Shown: positions 7,955 through 15,712, counted from the stretch's first letter. The stretch: DNA of 54,630 nt from Thermithiobacillus plumbiphilus (GCF_038070005.1 NZ_JBBPCO010000001.1:1-54630); one strand, 5' to 3'. The notes: generated by a model from the sequence alone, not told the origin. Translations and numbers: made by a program.

Positions 7955-8457
7955 TGATTGATCCCACCGAACAGGGGGCGCCGGTCATTCGGCGCCCCCG
8001 CGCTATTTCCGTGCAAGCCGCGGTCCTGCAGCATTTTGCGGACCGCGGCTTGATTTTGTTGGGCACCGGCCCATTGCGCCGTGGCATCGATCCGGTCGAA
8101 CGCCTGGAATTCCTGCTGGATCTTGGCAGTGGCCGCGAGCCGGACTGGCGGATCCTGTTATCCAGCCTGCCGGATGTCGCTGGAGTCCAGCCCAGTGAGC
8201 GATTGGTGCGCCTGAACTCCGGCGAAATCCTCAAGTTCTATCGCAGCCCGCGTGACAGCCTGGGCTACGCCCAGATCGCCCATACCGGCCCCAAAGCCTT
8301 CGTCCAGCAACTGCGCCAGCGGCCGGGCTGGGATGAACCGCCAGCGCCCGACGAACAGACCGCCTTCGCGCGCATCGGCCTGCCCTGGATCGATCCGGAA
8401 CTGCGCGACGATCCCGATGTAATCACCTGCGCCGAAAACAAGGAAAGCCCCGCATGA
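7954..8457 (+). CDS. Conserved-looking hypothetical protein, function unknown
   Basis: The frame encodes 167 residues, soluble, Arg/Pro/Leu-rich, with no signal peptide or membrane helix. I do not recognise the family. It overlaps the preceding stop (TGATG) and the following rlmB start by 4 bases, so it sits in an operon-like arrangement. Two strong RNA hairpins (7974-7999 and 8015-8051) fall within its first 33 codons. This raises the possibility that translation really begins later, for example at the in-frame GTG at 8011 or beyond, and that the hairpins terminate or attenuate the upstream lipoprotein mRNA. Codon use resembles neighbouring genes, which supports real coding. Confidence 0.55.
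   Translation: MIDPTEQGAPVIRRPRAISVQAAVLQHFADRGLILLGTGPLRRGIDPVERLEFLLDLGSGREPDWRILLSSLPDVAGVQPSERLVRLNSGEILKFYRSPRDSLGYAQIAHTGPKAFVQQLRQRPGWDEPPAPDEQTAFARIGLPWIDPELRDDPDVITCAENKESPA
7974..7999 (+). terminator. GC-rich hairpin after the lipoprotein gene
   Basis: A perfect 10-bp stem (GGGGGCGCCG, 7974-7983, with CGGCGCCCCC, 7990-7999) closes a 6-base loop. The stem starts 20 bases after the lipoprotein stop. Only a weak T stretch follows (GCGCTATTT), so it may stabilise the mRNA 3' end or attenuate rather than terminate fully. Confidence 0.45.
8015..8051 (+). terminator. Second hairpin with T-rich tail
   Basis: A perfect 12-bp stem (AAGCCGCGGTCC, 8015-8026, with GGACCGCGGCTT, 8040-8051) encloses a 13-base loop and is followed by GATTTTGTT. 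This is closer to an intrinsic terminator than the first hairpin, although it lies inside the reading frame of the unknown gene. Confidence 0.4.
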
Positions 8458-9206
8458 GCAACCCCGGAGAATGGATTTTTGGCATCCATGCAGTGGAAGC
8501 CGCGCTGGAATCCGGTGAAATAAGGCTCCTGCGCGTATCCAGCGGCCGCGATGACCGCAAGCTGGAAACCCTGCTGGCGCTCGCCAATCAGGCCGGCATT
8601 CCCGTCGAACAGAAAAGCCGCGAACAACTGGACCGCCAGTTCCCCGGCGCCCGCCATCAGGGCGTGGCAGGCCAGCTCAAGGCCATGCAGCAATGGAACC
8701 TCGATCAGCTCTGGGAGCGGGTCGATGCCCAGTCCGTGCCGCCCTTTCTCCTGCTGCTCGACGGTCTGCAGGACCCGCATAATGTCGGCGCCTGCCTGCG
8801 CAGCGCCGAGGCCGCCGGGGTGCAGGGCGTGATCCTGCCCAAGGACCGTGCCTGCCCCATCAACGCCACGGTGCGCAAGGTCGCCAGTGGTGCGGCCTCG
8901 CGCCTGCCCATCGTCTACGTCACCAATCTTGCGCGCACCCTCGAAGAGATCCGCGATCGCGGCATCTGGGTCGTGGGCCTTGCCGGCGAGGCCGAAGGCT
9001 CCCTCTACCAGCAGGACCTGCGCGGCCCCCTGGCCATCGTCGCTGGGGCCGAGGGCCAGGGCCTGCGACGGCTTACGCGCGAGCACTGCGACGCCCTTGC
9101 CAGCATCCCCATGCACCCCGGCTGTGGCAGCCTCAATGTGTCCGTTGCCACGGGTATCGCGCTCTTTGAAACCCTGCGCCAGCGCCAGCAGGCGGGCAAG
9201 GGGTAG
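8454..9206 (+). CDS. rlmB: 23S rRNA (guanosine-2'-O-)-methyltransferase RlmB
   Basis: This 250-residue SPOUT-family enzyme has an N-terminal L30e-like substrate domain (starting WIFGIHAVEAALES) and a C-terminal knotted methyltransferase domain. The three SPOUT motifs are visible: LDGLQDPHNVGACLRSAEAAG-type motif 1 near residue 100, GAEGQGLRRL near 200 and SLNVSVATGIALFE near 225. It methylates G2251 (E. coli numbering) of 23S rRNA. It is the last conserved chromosomal gene before the accessory island, whose first attC-like site begins 122 bases after its stop. Confidence 0.93.
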   Translation: MSNPGEWIFGIHAVEAALESGEIRLLRVSSGRDDRKLETLLALANQAGIPVEQKSREQLDRQFPGARHQGVAGQLKAMQQWNLDQLWERVDAQSVPPFLLLLDGLQDPHNVGACLRSAEAAGVQGVILPKDRACPINATVRKVASGAASRLPIVYVTNLARTLEEIRDRGIWVVGLAGEAEGSLYQQDLRGPLAIVAGAEGQGLRRLTREHCDALASIPMHPGCGSLNVSVATGIALFETLRQRQQAGKG

Positions 9207-9328
9207 GGGTGTCGGGAGATTGCTGAATCAAAGTTGTTGGGCTATATAGAAGGCCAAGTTACAGTGGTCTTCGGGGGTCTGGATTTGGAACAAGGGATCG
9301 GTGCGCAAGGTTGCCCTGCACTCATGCG

Positions 9329-9399
9329 GACTAACCGGCGTTCGAGTGTACACCGCTCATCGCCTTTGCGGATGCCGCACAACTCGCGCCCCGTTAGGG
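9329..9399 (+). repeat. attC-like integron recombination site 1
   Basis: The 71-nt imperfect palindrome has outer boxes GACTAAC (9329-9335) and GTTAGGG (9393-9399), close to the integron consensus RYYYAAC/GTTRRRY with one mismatch each. The arms pair as CTAAC..GG..CG..CGAGT against ACTCG..CG..CC..GTTAG, with unpaired bases between, as in attC sites. The 3' 45 bases (9354-9398) match 39 of 45 bases of site 2 (11032-11076). KwaA starts 20 bases downstream, as expected for a cassette gene. The 122 bases between rlmB and this site hold no gene. Confidence 0.65.
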
Positions 9400-9418
9400 G
9401 CGAAATCGGGGACACCTT

Positions 9419-10000
9419 ATGCAGTTTCGATTAGTACCGGCATTCCTTGTCTTCTTGGGGTCCTACTTTCCGCTTGCCGTCATTTTGGCGTTGCAAGACA
9501 TTAAACAGGAATATTGGGGGTTTGACTTCTGTTGGAGCTTTCGTGATTGCGTTTTGCCGAGTAGTAACCACCCATATATTTCCTTGCTCGGAATCTCGCT
9601 TACACTGGCATGCCTTCTATTAACAATTTATGTATTGCGCGCTCTGCGCTACAAGTATCCAGTCACGATAGCAGCATCGAAGCCCATTCAGAGCGAATTG
9701 ATCAGTTATAGCTTTCCCTACATCGTGTCGTTTATGGGGGTGGACTATGGTTCTGCCGGAAAAATAGCGGGGTTGGTCGTTTTCTTGCTATGGCTTTTTC
9801 TGATTACCTATCGATCTGGCTATATCATAATGAATCCGATGCTTTTGCTTCTCGGTTGGAATTTGCATGAAGCAGAAGCACAGATCAATGGGCACAAGAG
9901 GATAATCAAGCTGCTCAGCAGGTTAGATCCAGTCCCTGGTAAATATCTATGCCAAGAGGTCCAGGGTAGTTACATAAGCATGGGGGAAAGACAGGAATGA
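9419..10000 (+). CDS. kwaA: Kiwa anti-phage system membrane protein KwaA
   Basis: This 193-residue inner-membrane protein has about four hydrophobic segments (roughly 5-26, 53-75, 93-110 and 117-145) and short soluble loops and tail. The identification rests on size, topology, family-like stretches (SYFPLAVILALQDI, NPMLLLLGWNLHE) and, above all, its coupling to the KwaB-type gene, whose ATG overlaps its stop (ATGA). In Kiwa, KwaA is the membrane component that senses phage infection and KwaB acts with it to block phage DNA processes. The gene is much more AT-rich than rlmB. GGGGA lies 6 bases before the ATG, and the start is 20 bases past attC-like site 1. Confidence 0.7.
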   Translation: MQFRLVPAFLVFLGSYFPLAVILALQDIKQEYWGFDFCWSFRDCVLPSSNHPYISLLGISLTLACLLLTIYVLRALRYKYPVTIAASKPIQSELISYSFPYIVSFMGVDYGSAGKIAGLVVFLLWLFLITYRSGYIIMNPMLLLLGWNLHEAEAQINGHKRIIKLLSRLDPVPGKYLCQEVQGSYISMGERQE

Positions 10001-10908
10001 CAAACTTTAATGAATGGCGCCAATTTGATTACGACAACGCCACTGTTCAACTATGGGTGTTCAAAAAAAGCAAAAAACCCGCAAAGTTTCAGGCCTGGCA
10101 CGTTAGAACGGACGCACAGGTTGAGTCTTTGTTTCGCAAATCCGCTAATTCCGAAGTTTCGAGAATCACCGAAAATATTGCTTATAGCCATCTGTCTCAG
10201 AATAATGAAAATAGTTGCTTGGAGCATTCATTGGAAGAAAGCGAAGGGCTTATTGCTTTGCTGCAAGTGGTCGATGCTCCAGAAGCAGAAAACACGGATG
10301 CTAGTCTTCAGCAATTGAAGGGGGCTATTGGCTACCTTGTTAAGTTTCAGTCGAGAGGGCGAACGGTTTATGCAGTTAGGAAAACTGCGCCGACATGGAA
10401 GCCAGCAGTCAGAAACAAGATGATAAACGCCATATTTCTTAACGGTGAGCTTTCGGCCGTTCCCAATGAATCGTTCACATTTGACGAATACTTTGATTTT
10501 TATTGCTTAAACGAAACCATATTTGTTGCTTCAAAGCGGGCTTATGAAAGCACGGTTTCCGATAAGAAGGCGTACAGTAGGAGTTTTGAAGAATTAACGG
10601 TTGATCCTCATTTTTTGGAATTATTTAGTGATGTTGCACCTCTCAGGAAGTACGTGGGACAAAACGCTATTCAGCTTAGGCGCATGACTGTGATACAACA
10701 GAAGGCGTTATACACAGTCCCTGGATTTCCTAAAAAGGTTAAGGACGTTAGTGATGCGCGTAATTGGGGTATAAACTTCGACCAAAACGAAAAAATAGTT
10801 CTATGCGGAAATACAGCTCGAGTCGTGATGCAGGTTCTTCTTGACCACCGTCTCTTAAGCGAAGTTACTGAAAATATTTATGATGTTCCAGATGCCGAGG
10901 CTGTTTGA
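9997..10908 (+). CDS. kwaB: Kiwa anti-phage system protein KwaB (DUF4868)
   Basis: This 303-residue soluble protein has the DUF4868 pattern. An N-terminal half contains ATVQLWVFKKS. The segment GRTVYAVRK lies near residue 125, followed by INAIFLNGELSAV, then FTFDEYFDFYCLNETIFVAS near 150-170 and a following FE-type helix region. KwaB is the DNA-binding partner of KwaA in Kiwa. The start overlaps the kwaA stop by 4 bases. Composition is AT-rich with many A-runs, unlike the host genes. The stop is 7 bases before attC-like site 2, the tight ORF-to-attC spacing typical of integron cassettes. Confidence 0.82.
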   Translation: MTNFNEWRQFDYDNATVQLWVFKKSKKPAKFQAWHVRTDAQVESLFRKSANSEVSRITENIAYSHLSQNNENSCLEHSLEESEGLIALLQVVDAPEAENTDASLQQLKGAIGYLVKFQSRGRTVYAVRKTAPTWKPAVRNKMINAIFLNGELSAVPNESFTFDEYFDFYCLNETIFVASKRAYESTVSDKKAYSRSFEELTVDPHFLELFSDVAPLRKYVGQNAIQLRRMTVIQQKALYTVPGFPKKVKDVSDARNWGINFDQNEKIVLCGNTARVVMQVLLDHRLLSEVTENIYDVPDAEAV

Positions 10909-10915
10909 AGTACCC

Positions 10916-11077
10916 ATCTAACAAAAGCGCCAACTCGGATCCACAAAAGCTGTGCGGCTTTTGGCGCGCTACAGTCACCCCGCTTTGGTGGGCCGGTTAC
11001 GCTCAGCGTCACCCTGCGCTCGCGCCTACGCCGCTCATTGCATTCGCGGGTGCCGCACAACTTGCGCCCTGTTAGGC
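10916..11077 (+). repeat. attC-like integron recombination site 2
   Basis: The outer boxes ATCTAAC (10916-10922) and GTTAGGC (11071-11077) fit RYYYAAC and GTTRRRY exactly. The arms pair as CTAACA..GCGC.AACT against the reverse complement of the 3' end, with an extra base on one side as in attC sites. The centre holds small hairpins (AAAAGC/GCTTTT at about 10944-10961). At 162 nt it is longer than most attC sites. The remaining bases up to the methyltransferase start at 11252 hold no gene that I can see; GAGGAAGGA before that ATG is its ribosome binding site. Confidence 0.72.
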
Positions 11078-11251
11078 CCCTTGTGGCTTCCGTGTGCCTA
11101 GCGGCCGATGAATCGTGATACAAACACAGGCGAAATGGGAAGGGGGATCGAGTTGCAGTAAAGTTCTTTCTCTTAATTCAATTCTGGCCGCGAGTTGTCG
11201 GCCCCACCCATAGTCTTGATTTAACTGCGGACGAGGAAGGACTTATCACGA

Positions 11252-12367
11252 ATGGCACTTAACGAGGCGCTTAGCGCGAGAAATCGGAACTCGGCAGATG
11301 AGTTCTATACTCAGCTTACTGATATAGAAGACGAACTGCGGCACTACCGGGCCCAATTCAAAGACAAGGTCGTGCTGTGCAACTGCGACGACCCGTTCGA
11401 GAGCAACTTCTTCAAGTACTTCGCCATTAATTTCGATCACCTCGGTCTGAAGAAGCTCATTTCAACCAGTTATGCAGGTTCGCCGATCACCGGCAAGCAG
11501 CTGCCTCTCTTCGATGTCGAGGGACTGCGGGCTATTCGACCCGTGCGTGACGTTTATAAGGTCGAGATCTCCGAAGTCCCAGATCTTAATGCTGATGGCG
11601 CAATTGATCTGCTCGACGTCGAGCACCTCCTGCGCCACGACTCAAACGCGGTCACTGCACTGGAAGGTGATGGTGACTTCCGTAGCCCGGAGTGTGTCGC
11701 TCTACTGGATGAGGCTGACATAGTCGTAACGAACCCACCATGGAGTCTGATTCGGTCCTTCATACCAATGCTCCTCGAGCACAATAAACATTTTCTCGTG
11801 CTTGGTGATCAAAATTTCGTGACGTATCGCGAGATCTTTCGAGAAATACAGGCCAACAAACTATGGTTTGGCTATAACAATGGCGGTATTAAGTGGTTCC
11901 GAGTGCCCGATGACTACGAGATAAAGACAGAATCGCGCAAGAAGATTGTCAACGGCGTGAAATACTTCAGCCTTGGGCGAGCCTACTGGTTCACAAATCT
12001 CGATCACAGCAGGCGCCACGAGCCATTGACCTTGTATAAGCGTTACTCCCCCCAAGAGTACCCGACCTATACGAATTACCCGGCAATCGAGGTTTCGAAA
12101 GTTTCGGAGATCCCGATGGACTACGATGGTGAAATGGGTGTCCCCATCACGTTTCTGGATAAGTACAGTCCTGAGCAATTTCAAATAATCGGTCAAAGTA
12201 TCGAACTGGCTGAGCCCATGTCGCGGTATGCGGCGAAGGAGGACTACACCAGCGCCTCTGGCCGGGTTGTTGGCGGGACGGGAAAGTTTTTTATCCCTAT
12301 CGGTAGTGGGAAGCACCGAGGCGTTTACCAGCGTGTTGTCATTAAAAATATCGGAGACAAATCGTGA
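11252..12367 (+). CDS. Adenine-specific DNA methyltransferase, EcoRI family
   Basis: This 371-residue protein resembles the EcoRI modification methylase: the DEFYTQLTDIEDELRHY start, LCNCDDPFESNFFKYF near residue 50, and the catalytic motif TNPPWSLIRSF near residue 160 (N6-adenine NPPW type). It transfers methyl groups from S-adenosylmethionine to adenine in DNA. It is coupled by a 4-base overlap to a DUF262-HNH gene, so the pair looks like a restriction-modification or related defence unit in which this enzyme marks self DNA. GC content is between that of the Kiwa genes and the host. It lies immediately downstream of attC-like site 2. Confidence 0.85.
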   Translation: MALNEALSARNRNSADEFYTQLTDIEDELRHYRAQFKDKVVLCNCDDPFESNFFKYFAINFDHLGLKKLISTSYAGSPITGKQLPLFDVEGLRAIRPVRDVYKVEISEVPDLNADGAIDLLDVEHLLRHDSNAVTALEGDGDFRSPECVALLDEADIVVTNPPWSLIRSFIPMLLEHNKHFLVLGDQNFVTYREIFREIQANKLWFGYNNGGIKWFRVPDDYEIKTESRKKIVNGVKYFSLGRAYWFTNLDHSRRHEPLTLYKRYSPQEYPTYTNYPAIEVSKVSEIPMDYDGEMGVPITFLDKYSPEQFQIIGQSIELAEPMSRYAAKEDYTSASGRVVGGTGKFFIPIGSGKHRGVYQRVVIKNIGDKS

Positions 12368-13491
12368 AAATCGCGCTAAAGAAGGTGACCGTCCGCGACG
12401 TTGCCGCAGGCTTCGTTGACAACGACGAACAGGGCGTCTCCGGTTACAAAGGCAAGCTCAACATCAGGCCCAAGTACCAGCGAGAGTTTGTCTATGATGA
12501 GAAGAAAAGGGGAGCAGTCCTGGATACGATCCGCAGGGGATTTCCGCTCAACGTCATGTACTGGGCCCTTAACGAGGACGGCACCTACGAGGTTTTAGAT
12601 GGCCAGCAACGGACGATCTCGTTCTGTCAGTATGTTGTTGGCGATTTCTCGATCATGATCGGTGGCCACCCGATGGCTTTCCATAATCTTACACAGCCAC
12701 AGAAGGAAACTATCCTCGACTACGACCTGATGGTCTACGTCTGTGAGGGTAACGATACTGAGAAACTCGACTGGTTCCGAACAATCAACATAGCTGGAGA
12801 GAAGCTTACTGATCAGGAGTTGCGCAATGCCGTCTATACCGGCCCTTGGCTGACTCACGCCAAGGCGATTTTCAGCAAGCCCAACGGGGCAGCCTACGGT
12901 CTGGCTAACAAGTATGTTCCCGGCTCCCCAATCCGTCAGGAGCTTCTGGAGACGGCACTCAAGTGGAAATCTGGTGGCAAGATCGAGCACTACATGTCCG
13001 ACCATCAACACGATCCCACTGCCAACGAGCTTTGGACTTACTTCCGGAACGTCATTGAGTGGGCACAGCTAATATTCACGACCTACCGCAAAGAGATGAA
13101 AGGTGTCGAGTGGGGGCCGCTCTACGACAAATTCAAGGATGAGCAGTACGACCCGGCCGCGCTAGAGAAACGAATCGCCGCGTTGATGCGCGATCCAGAT
13201 GTGACCAAGAAAAAGGGCATCTACACTTACGTACTCACTGGCGAAGCGCGACACCTGAGTATCCGGCAGTTCGACGACAACATGAAACGTGCTGCCTTCG
13301 AGGTACAAAATGGATTATGCGCCAGCGGGACCAAATGCAAAACACCGGGCAACGACGACGGCCATCGTGTCTTTGAGATCGGGGAAATGAATGGTGACCA
13401 CATCACTCCCTGGTCCAAGGGCGGCAAAACCGTAGCGGAAAACTGCCAAATGCTTTGCATTCCTTGTAATCGCGACAAGAGCGATCTGTGA
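12364..13491 (+). CDS. DUF262 (GmrSD-type N-domain) protein with C-terminal HNH nuclease
   Basis: This 375-residue two-domain protein starts with a DUF262/ParB-like domain: IRPKYQREFVYDEKKRG near residues 35-50 and the signature VLDGQQRTISF near 78, a nucleotide-binding or hydrolysing motif. The C-terminus (about 310-375) is an HNH nuclease with two Cys pairs (SGTKC, CIPCN) and GDHITPWSKGG followed by the Asn of AENCQML. Such proteins are effector nucleases in GmrSD/BrxU-like and related defence systems. The GTG start overlaps the methyltransferase stop (GTGA). The pairing suggests that it cuts DNA lacking, or bearing, the partner's methylation; which of the two cannot be read from sequence. 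Confidence 0.85.
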   Translation: MKIALKKVTVRDVAAGFVDNDEQGVSGYKGKLNIRPKYQREFVYDEKKRGAVLDTIRRGFPLNVMYWALNEDGTYEVLDGQQRTISFCQYVVGDFSIMIGGHPMAFHNLTQPQKETILDYDLMVYVCEGNDTEKLDWFRTINIAGEKLTDQELRNAVYTGPWLTHAKAIFSKPNGAAYGLANKYVPGSPIRQELLETALKWKSGGKIEHYMSDHQHDPTANELWTYFRNVIEWAQLIFTTYRKEMKGVEWGPLYDKFKDEQYDPAALEKRIAALMRDPDVTKKKGIYTYVLTGEARHLSIRQFDDNMKRAAFEVQNGLCASGTKCKTPGNDDGHRVFEIGEMNGDHITPWSKGGKTVAENCQMLCIPCNRDKSDL

Positions 13492-13580
13492 CCTGTGTCG
13501 TGCGCTAACCTTGAGCTTTTAGCCGGAGGCATGCATCAGGGCAGGGCGGGAAAGGCAGCCTAATTGGCAAAAAAGGAGGG

Positions 13581-13614
13581 ACCTAACAAATCGCTGCTGG
13601 CGCAGGCGTTAGGA
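13581..13614 (+). repeat. Degenerate attC-like relic
   Basis: ACCTAAC (13581-13587, perfect RYYYAAC) faces GTTAGGA (13608-13614, one mismatch to GTTRRRY) across only 20 bases. Functional attC sites are longer, so this may be a site that lost its centre. Alternatively the left arm may be CGCTAAC at 13503-13509, giving about 112 nt. The next gene starts 30 bases downstream, the spacing seen at site 1. Confidence 0.3.
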
Positions 13615-13644
13615 CTCTTGCTCTCATCTTATTAGTGCACGCTA

Positions 13645-14574
13645 ATGATCAAGCTTATCATCAAAAGTACCTACAGAATAATCGGCATTACTGCGACGAT
13701 CGGCGGAGCAATTGCTTTTCTTCAGTTGTTTGCGACACAAGAAGAATTTGCCTTAAGCCTCACAAAGAAAAGCGAGTCAAACCTAGTAAGTAAGTCAGAA
13801 GGTGCCAATAAGGTTACTATCCTATACAACAACCAGAAGGTCGACGCCATTTACCGAAGTAAGTTTACACTTGAAAATAGTGGCAAGAAAGCCTTAACAA
13901 AGGATTTCATATACAATCCGATAACGCTGACACCAAACTCTGGCGCAAGAATTATTCAAACGACCTCAAAGCAGTCTGAGACAAAAGTCATTGGTCAGAG
14001 TATCATGATCATATGGGACCTGCTGAACCCCGGCGATAAAATATCCTTTGAAGTTACAACTAGCGCTCCTTTCTCCCCAACTATCAATGGGCGAATAAAG
14101 GAAATCCCGAAGGTTCAATACAGGGATGAACTAAAGGATCCGCGAAGAAAAGCAATAATTCAAGGTCTCTCAGTTTTTTGGCTAGTTGTTGGATCTCTTT
14201 CAATTCTACTCATTATTGATGCAGTTCGGCTATTAAAACATGATGCAAAGCTGCAAGCACTGCTAAGCCTCAGCAAAAACACACCAGAAAACAGTATCGA
14301 GAGAAGAGATTTTGTTGCCAATGCAGTCGCGCTTTACACTGATTACTTCAAATCAGCCCCAGCATTTTTAACTCCAAATGAATTTTCCAAACAAATATCC
14401 CTTGCAATAAGTGGTGAAGGAAAAATGACCGTAGACGCGTTATCTATTGCGAGCAAGGTGATAATCGACTACGGTATGCACGCAAATCTATACACTTTGC
14501 GAGCATATGCAATTTTTTATGCACCACTATTTTTAGGCTTCTGCTTAGTCCGAGTTGCTATAGCTCTGATATAA
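13645..14574 (+). CDS. AT-rich membrane protein of unknown function
   Basis: This 309-residue protein is of no family I recognise. It has an N-terminal membrane helix (about 10-30) and a predicted extracytoplasmic beta-rich domain (about 35-165, with phrases such as FTLENSGKKALTKDF). A second helix follows at about 172-195, then a cytoplasmic helical region (200-280) and a C-terminal helix (288-309). Base composition is far more AT-rich than the host, which suggests recent acquisition. No clear ribosome binding site precedes the ATG. It is the last gene before the IS element. Its position after two defence modules makes a defence role possible, but nothing in the sequence proves it. Confidence 0.65.
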   Translation: MIKLIIKSTYRIIGITATIGGAIAFLQLFATQEEFALSLTKKSESNLVSKSEGANKVTILYNNQKVDAIYRSKFTLENSGKKALTKDFIYNPITLTPNSGARIIQTTSKQSETKVIGQSIMIIWDLLNPGDKISFEVTTSAPFSPTINGRIKEIPKVQYRDELKDPRRKAIIQGLSVFWLVVGSLSILLIIDAVRLLKHDAKLQALLSLSKNTPENSIERRDFVANAVALYTDYFKSAPAFLTPNEFSKQISLAISGEGKMTVDALSIASKVIIDYGMHANLYTLRAYAIFYAPLFLGFCLVRVAIALI

Positions 14575-14627
14575 AAATCATGTATAGTGCGGCAGTCTGG
14601 ATTTAAAGAGCCGCGCACCACACCTAA

Positions 14628-14643
14628 GGAACCTCTGAACAAT
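14628..14643 (+). repeat. Left terminal inverted repeat of the IS5 element
   Basis: GGAACCTCTGAACAAT matches the reverse complement of the right end (GGAGACTCTGAAAAAC) at 12 of 16 positions, with the CTCTGAA core shared. Confidence 0.8.
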
Positions 14644-14761
14644 TGCTGACTTCGGGCGTTGGACCCGGTACTGGTCCGAATTCCGGGAATTCAGTCGAGT
14701 TTTCCGGTTTATCTGTCTGTTTGTTGCCCGATTTCCGCCTGTTTGGCGGAATCTGGACGCA

Positions 14762-15712
14762 CTAATCCTGCGGTAACAGGTATCTACTGCCGATCAACAG
14801 GTTGGCAAAGGCTGCCAGCCAGTACAGCCGGTGGGTGTTCCTGGCCAGACCGCGATAGCGGACCTTGTCATAGCCAAATACCCCCTTGATGTACCTGAAC
14901 GGATGCTCCACCTTGGCGCGGATACTGGCCTTGATGCGCTCGACCTGACGCTGCTCGGCATCGAGCCTGCTGCGCTCGCCAGGGCGTCGGGCAATGTACC
15001 AGGCCAGGGCGCGGTCACGATGCTCGGGGCGGCGCTCGATTCCCCGGTAGCCGGCATCCGTGAAGGCGCGCTGCTCTTTGCCATGCAATAGCTTGTCCGC
15101 CACCGTGAGATCATGGACGTTGGCAGGCGTGGTGTGGAGGCTATGCACGAGCCCCAGGGTGTCATCCACCCCGATGTGCAGCTTCATGCCGAAGTGCCAC
15201 TGATTGCCCTTTCTGGTCTGGTGCATCTCGGGATCGCGCTGGCCAGACTGGTTCTTGGTGGAACTGGGTGCGGCAATGATGCTGGCATCCAGGATGCTGC
15301 CCTCGCGCAGGATCAGACCGTGCTGCGCCAGATGCTGGTTCACCGCGGCAAACACGGCCTGGCCCAGGCCATGGCGCTCCAGGAAATGCCGGAAGTTGAG
15401 GATGGTGGTCTCATCGGGCAAGGGATCCGACAGGCGCAGCCCGGCGAAGTGGCGCATGGAGGCAATCTCGTACAGGGCATCTTCCATGGCCGGATCGCTG
15501 AGATTGTAAAAGAGCTGCAGACAGTGCACCCGGAGCATGGCGGACAAGCGGTACGGTGGCCGGCCCTGACGTCCCTGGGGATAGTGGTGTGCGATCTGGG
15601 CTTCCAGCGCGGCCCAGGGAATCAGCTGCTCCATCCGCGCCAGAAACACCTCGCGGCGGGTCCGGCGCCTCTTGCTCTGGTACTCGGCTTCGGCAAAACT
15701 CAGCTGATTCAT
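14762..15712 (-). CDS. IS5-family DDE transposase
   Basis: This 316-residue enzyme cuts and joins the element ends. An N-terminal DUF772-type domain (LSAMLRVHCLQLFYNLSDP) precedes the RNase H-like catalytic core. The acidic residues lie in GSILDASIIAAP, AFTDAGYRG and AKVEHPFRYIK, the last being the Y/R/E/K signature region of IS4/IS5 transposases. Length and layout are normal for the IS5 group and no frameshift is seen, so it should be active. Confidence 0.93.
   Translation of the reverse strand: MNQLSFAEAEYQSKRRRTRREVFLARMEQLIPWAALEAQIAHHYPQGRQGRPPYRLSAMLRVHCLQLFYNLSDPAMEDALYEIASMRHFAGLRLSDPLPDETTILNFRHFLERHGLGQAVFAAVNQHLAQHGLILREGSILDASIIAAPSSTKNQSGQRDPEMHQTRKGNQWHFGMKLHIGVDDTLGLVHSLHTTPANVHDLTVADKLLHGKEQRAFTDAGYRGIERRPEHRDRALAWYIARRPGERSRLDAEQRQVERIKASIRAKVEHPFRYIKGVFGYDKVRYRGLARNTHRLYWLAAFANLLIGSRYLLPQD

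Noticed and set aside
14645-14660. GTTGGAC core resembling an attC R box near 14656
   Set aside because: It lies inside the IS5 left end, has no partner box at a suitable distance, and is explained as IS sequence.
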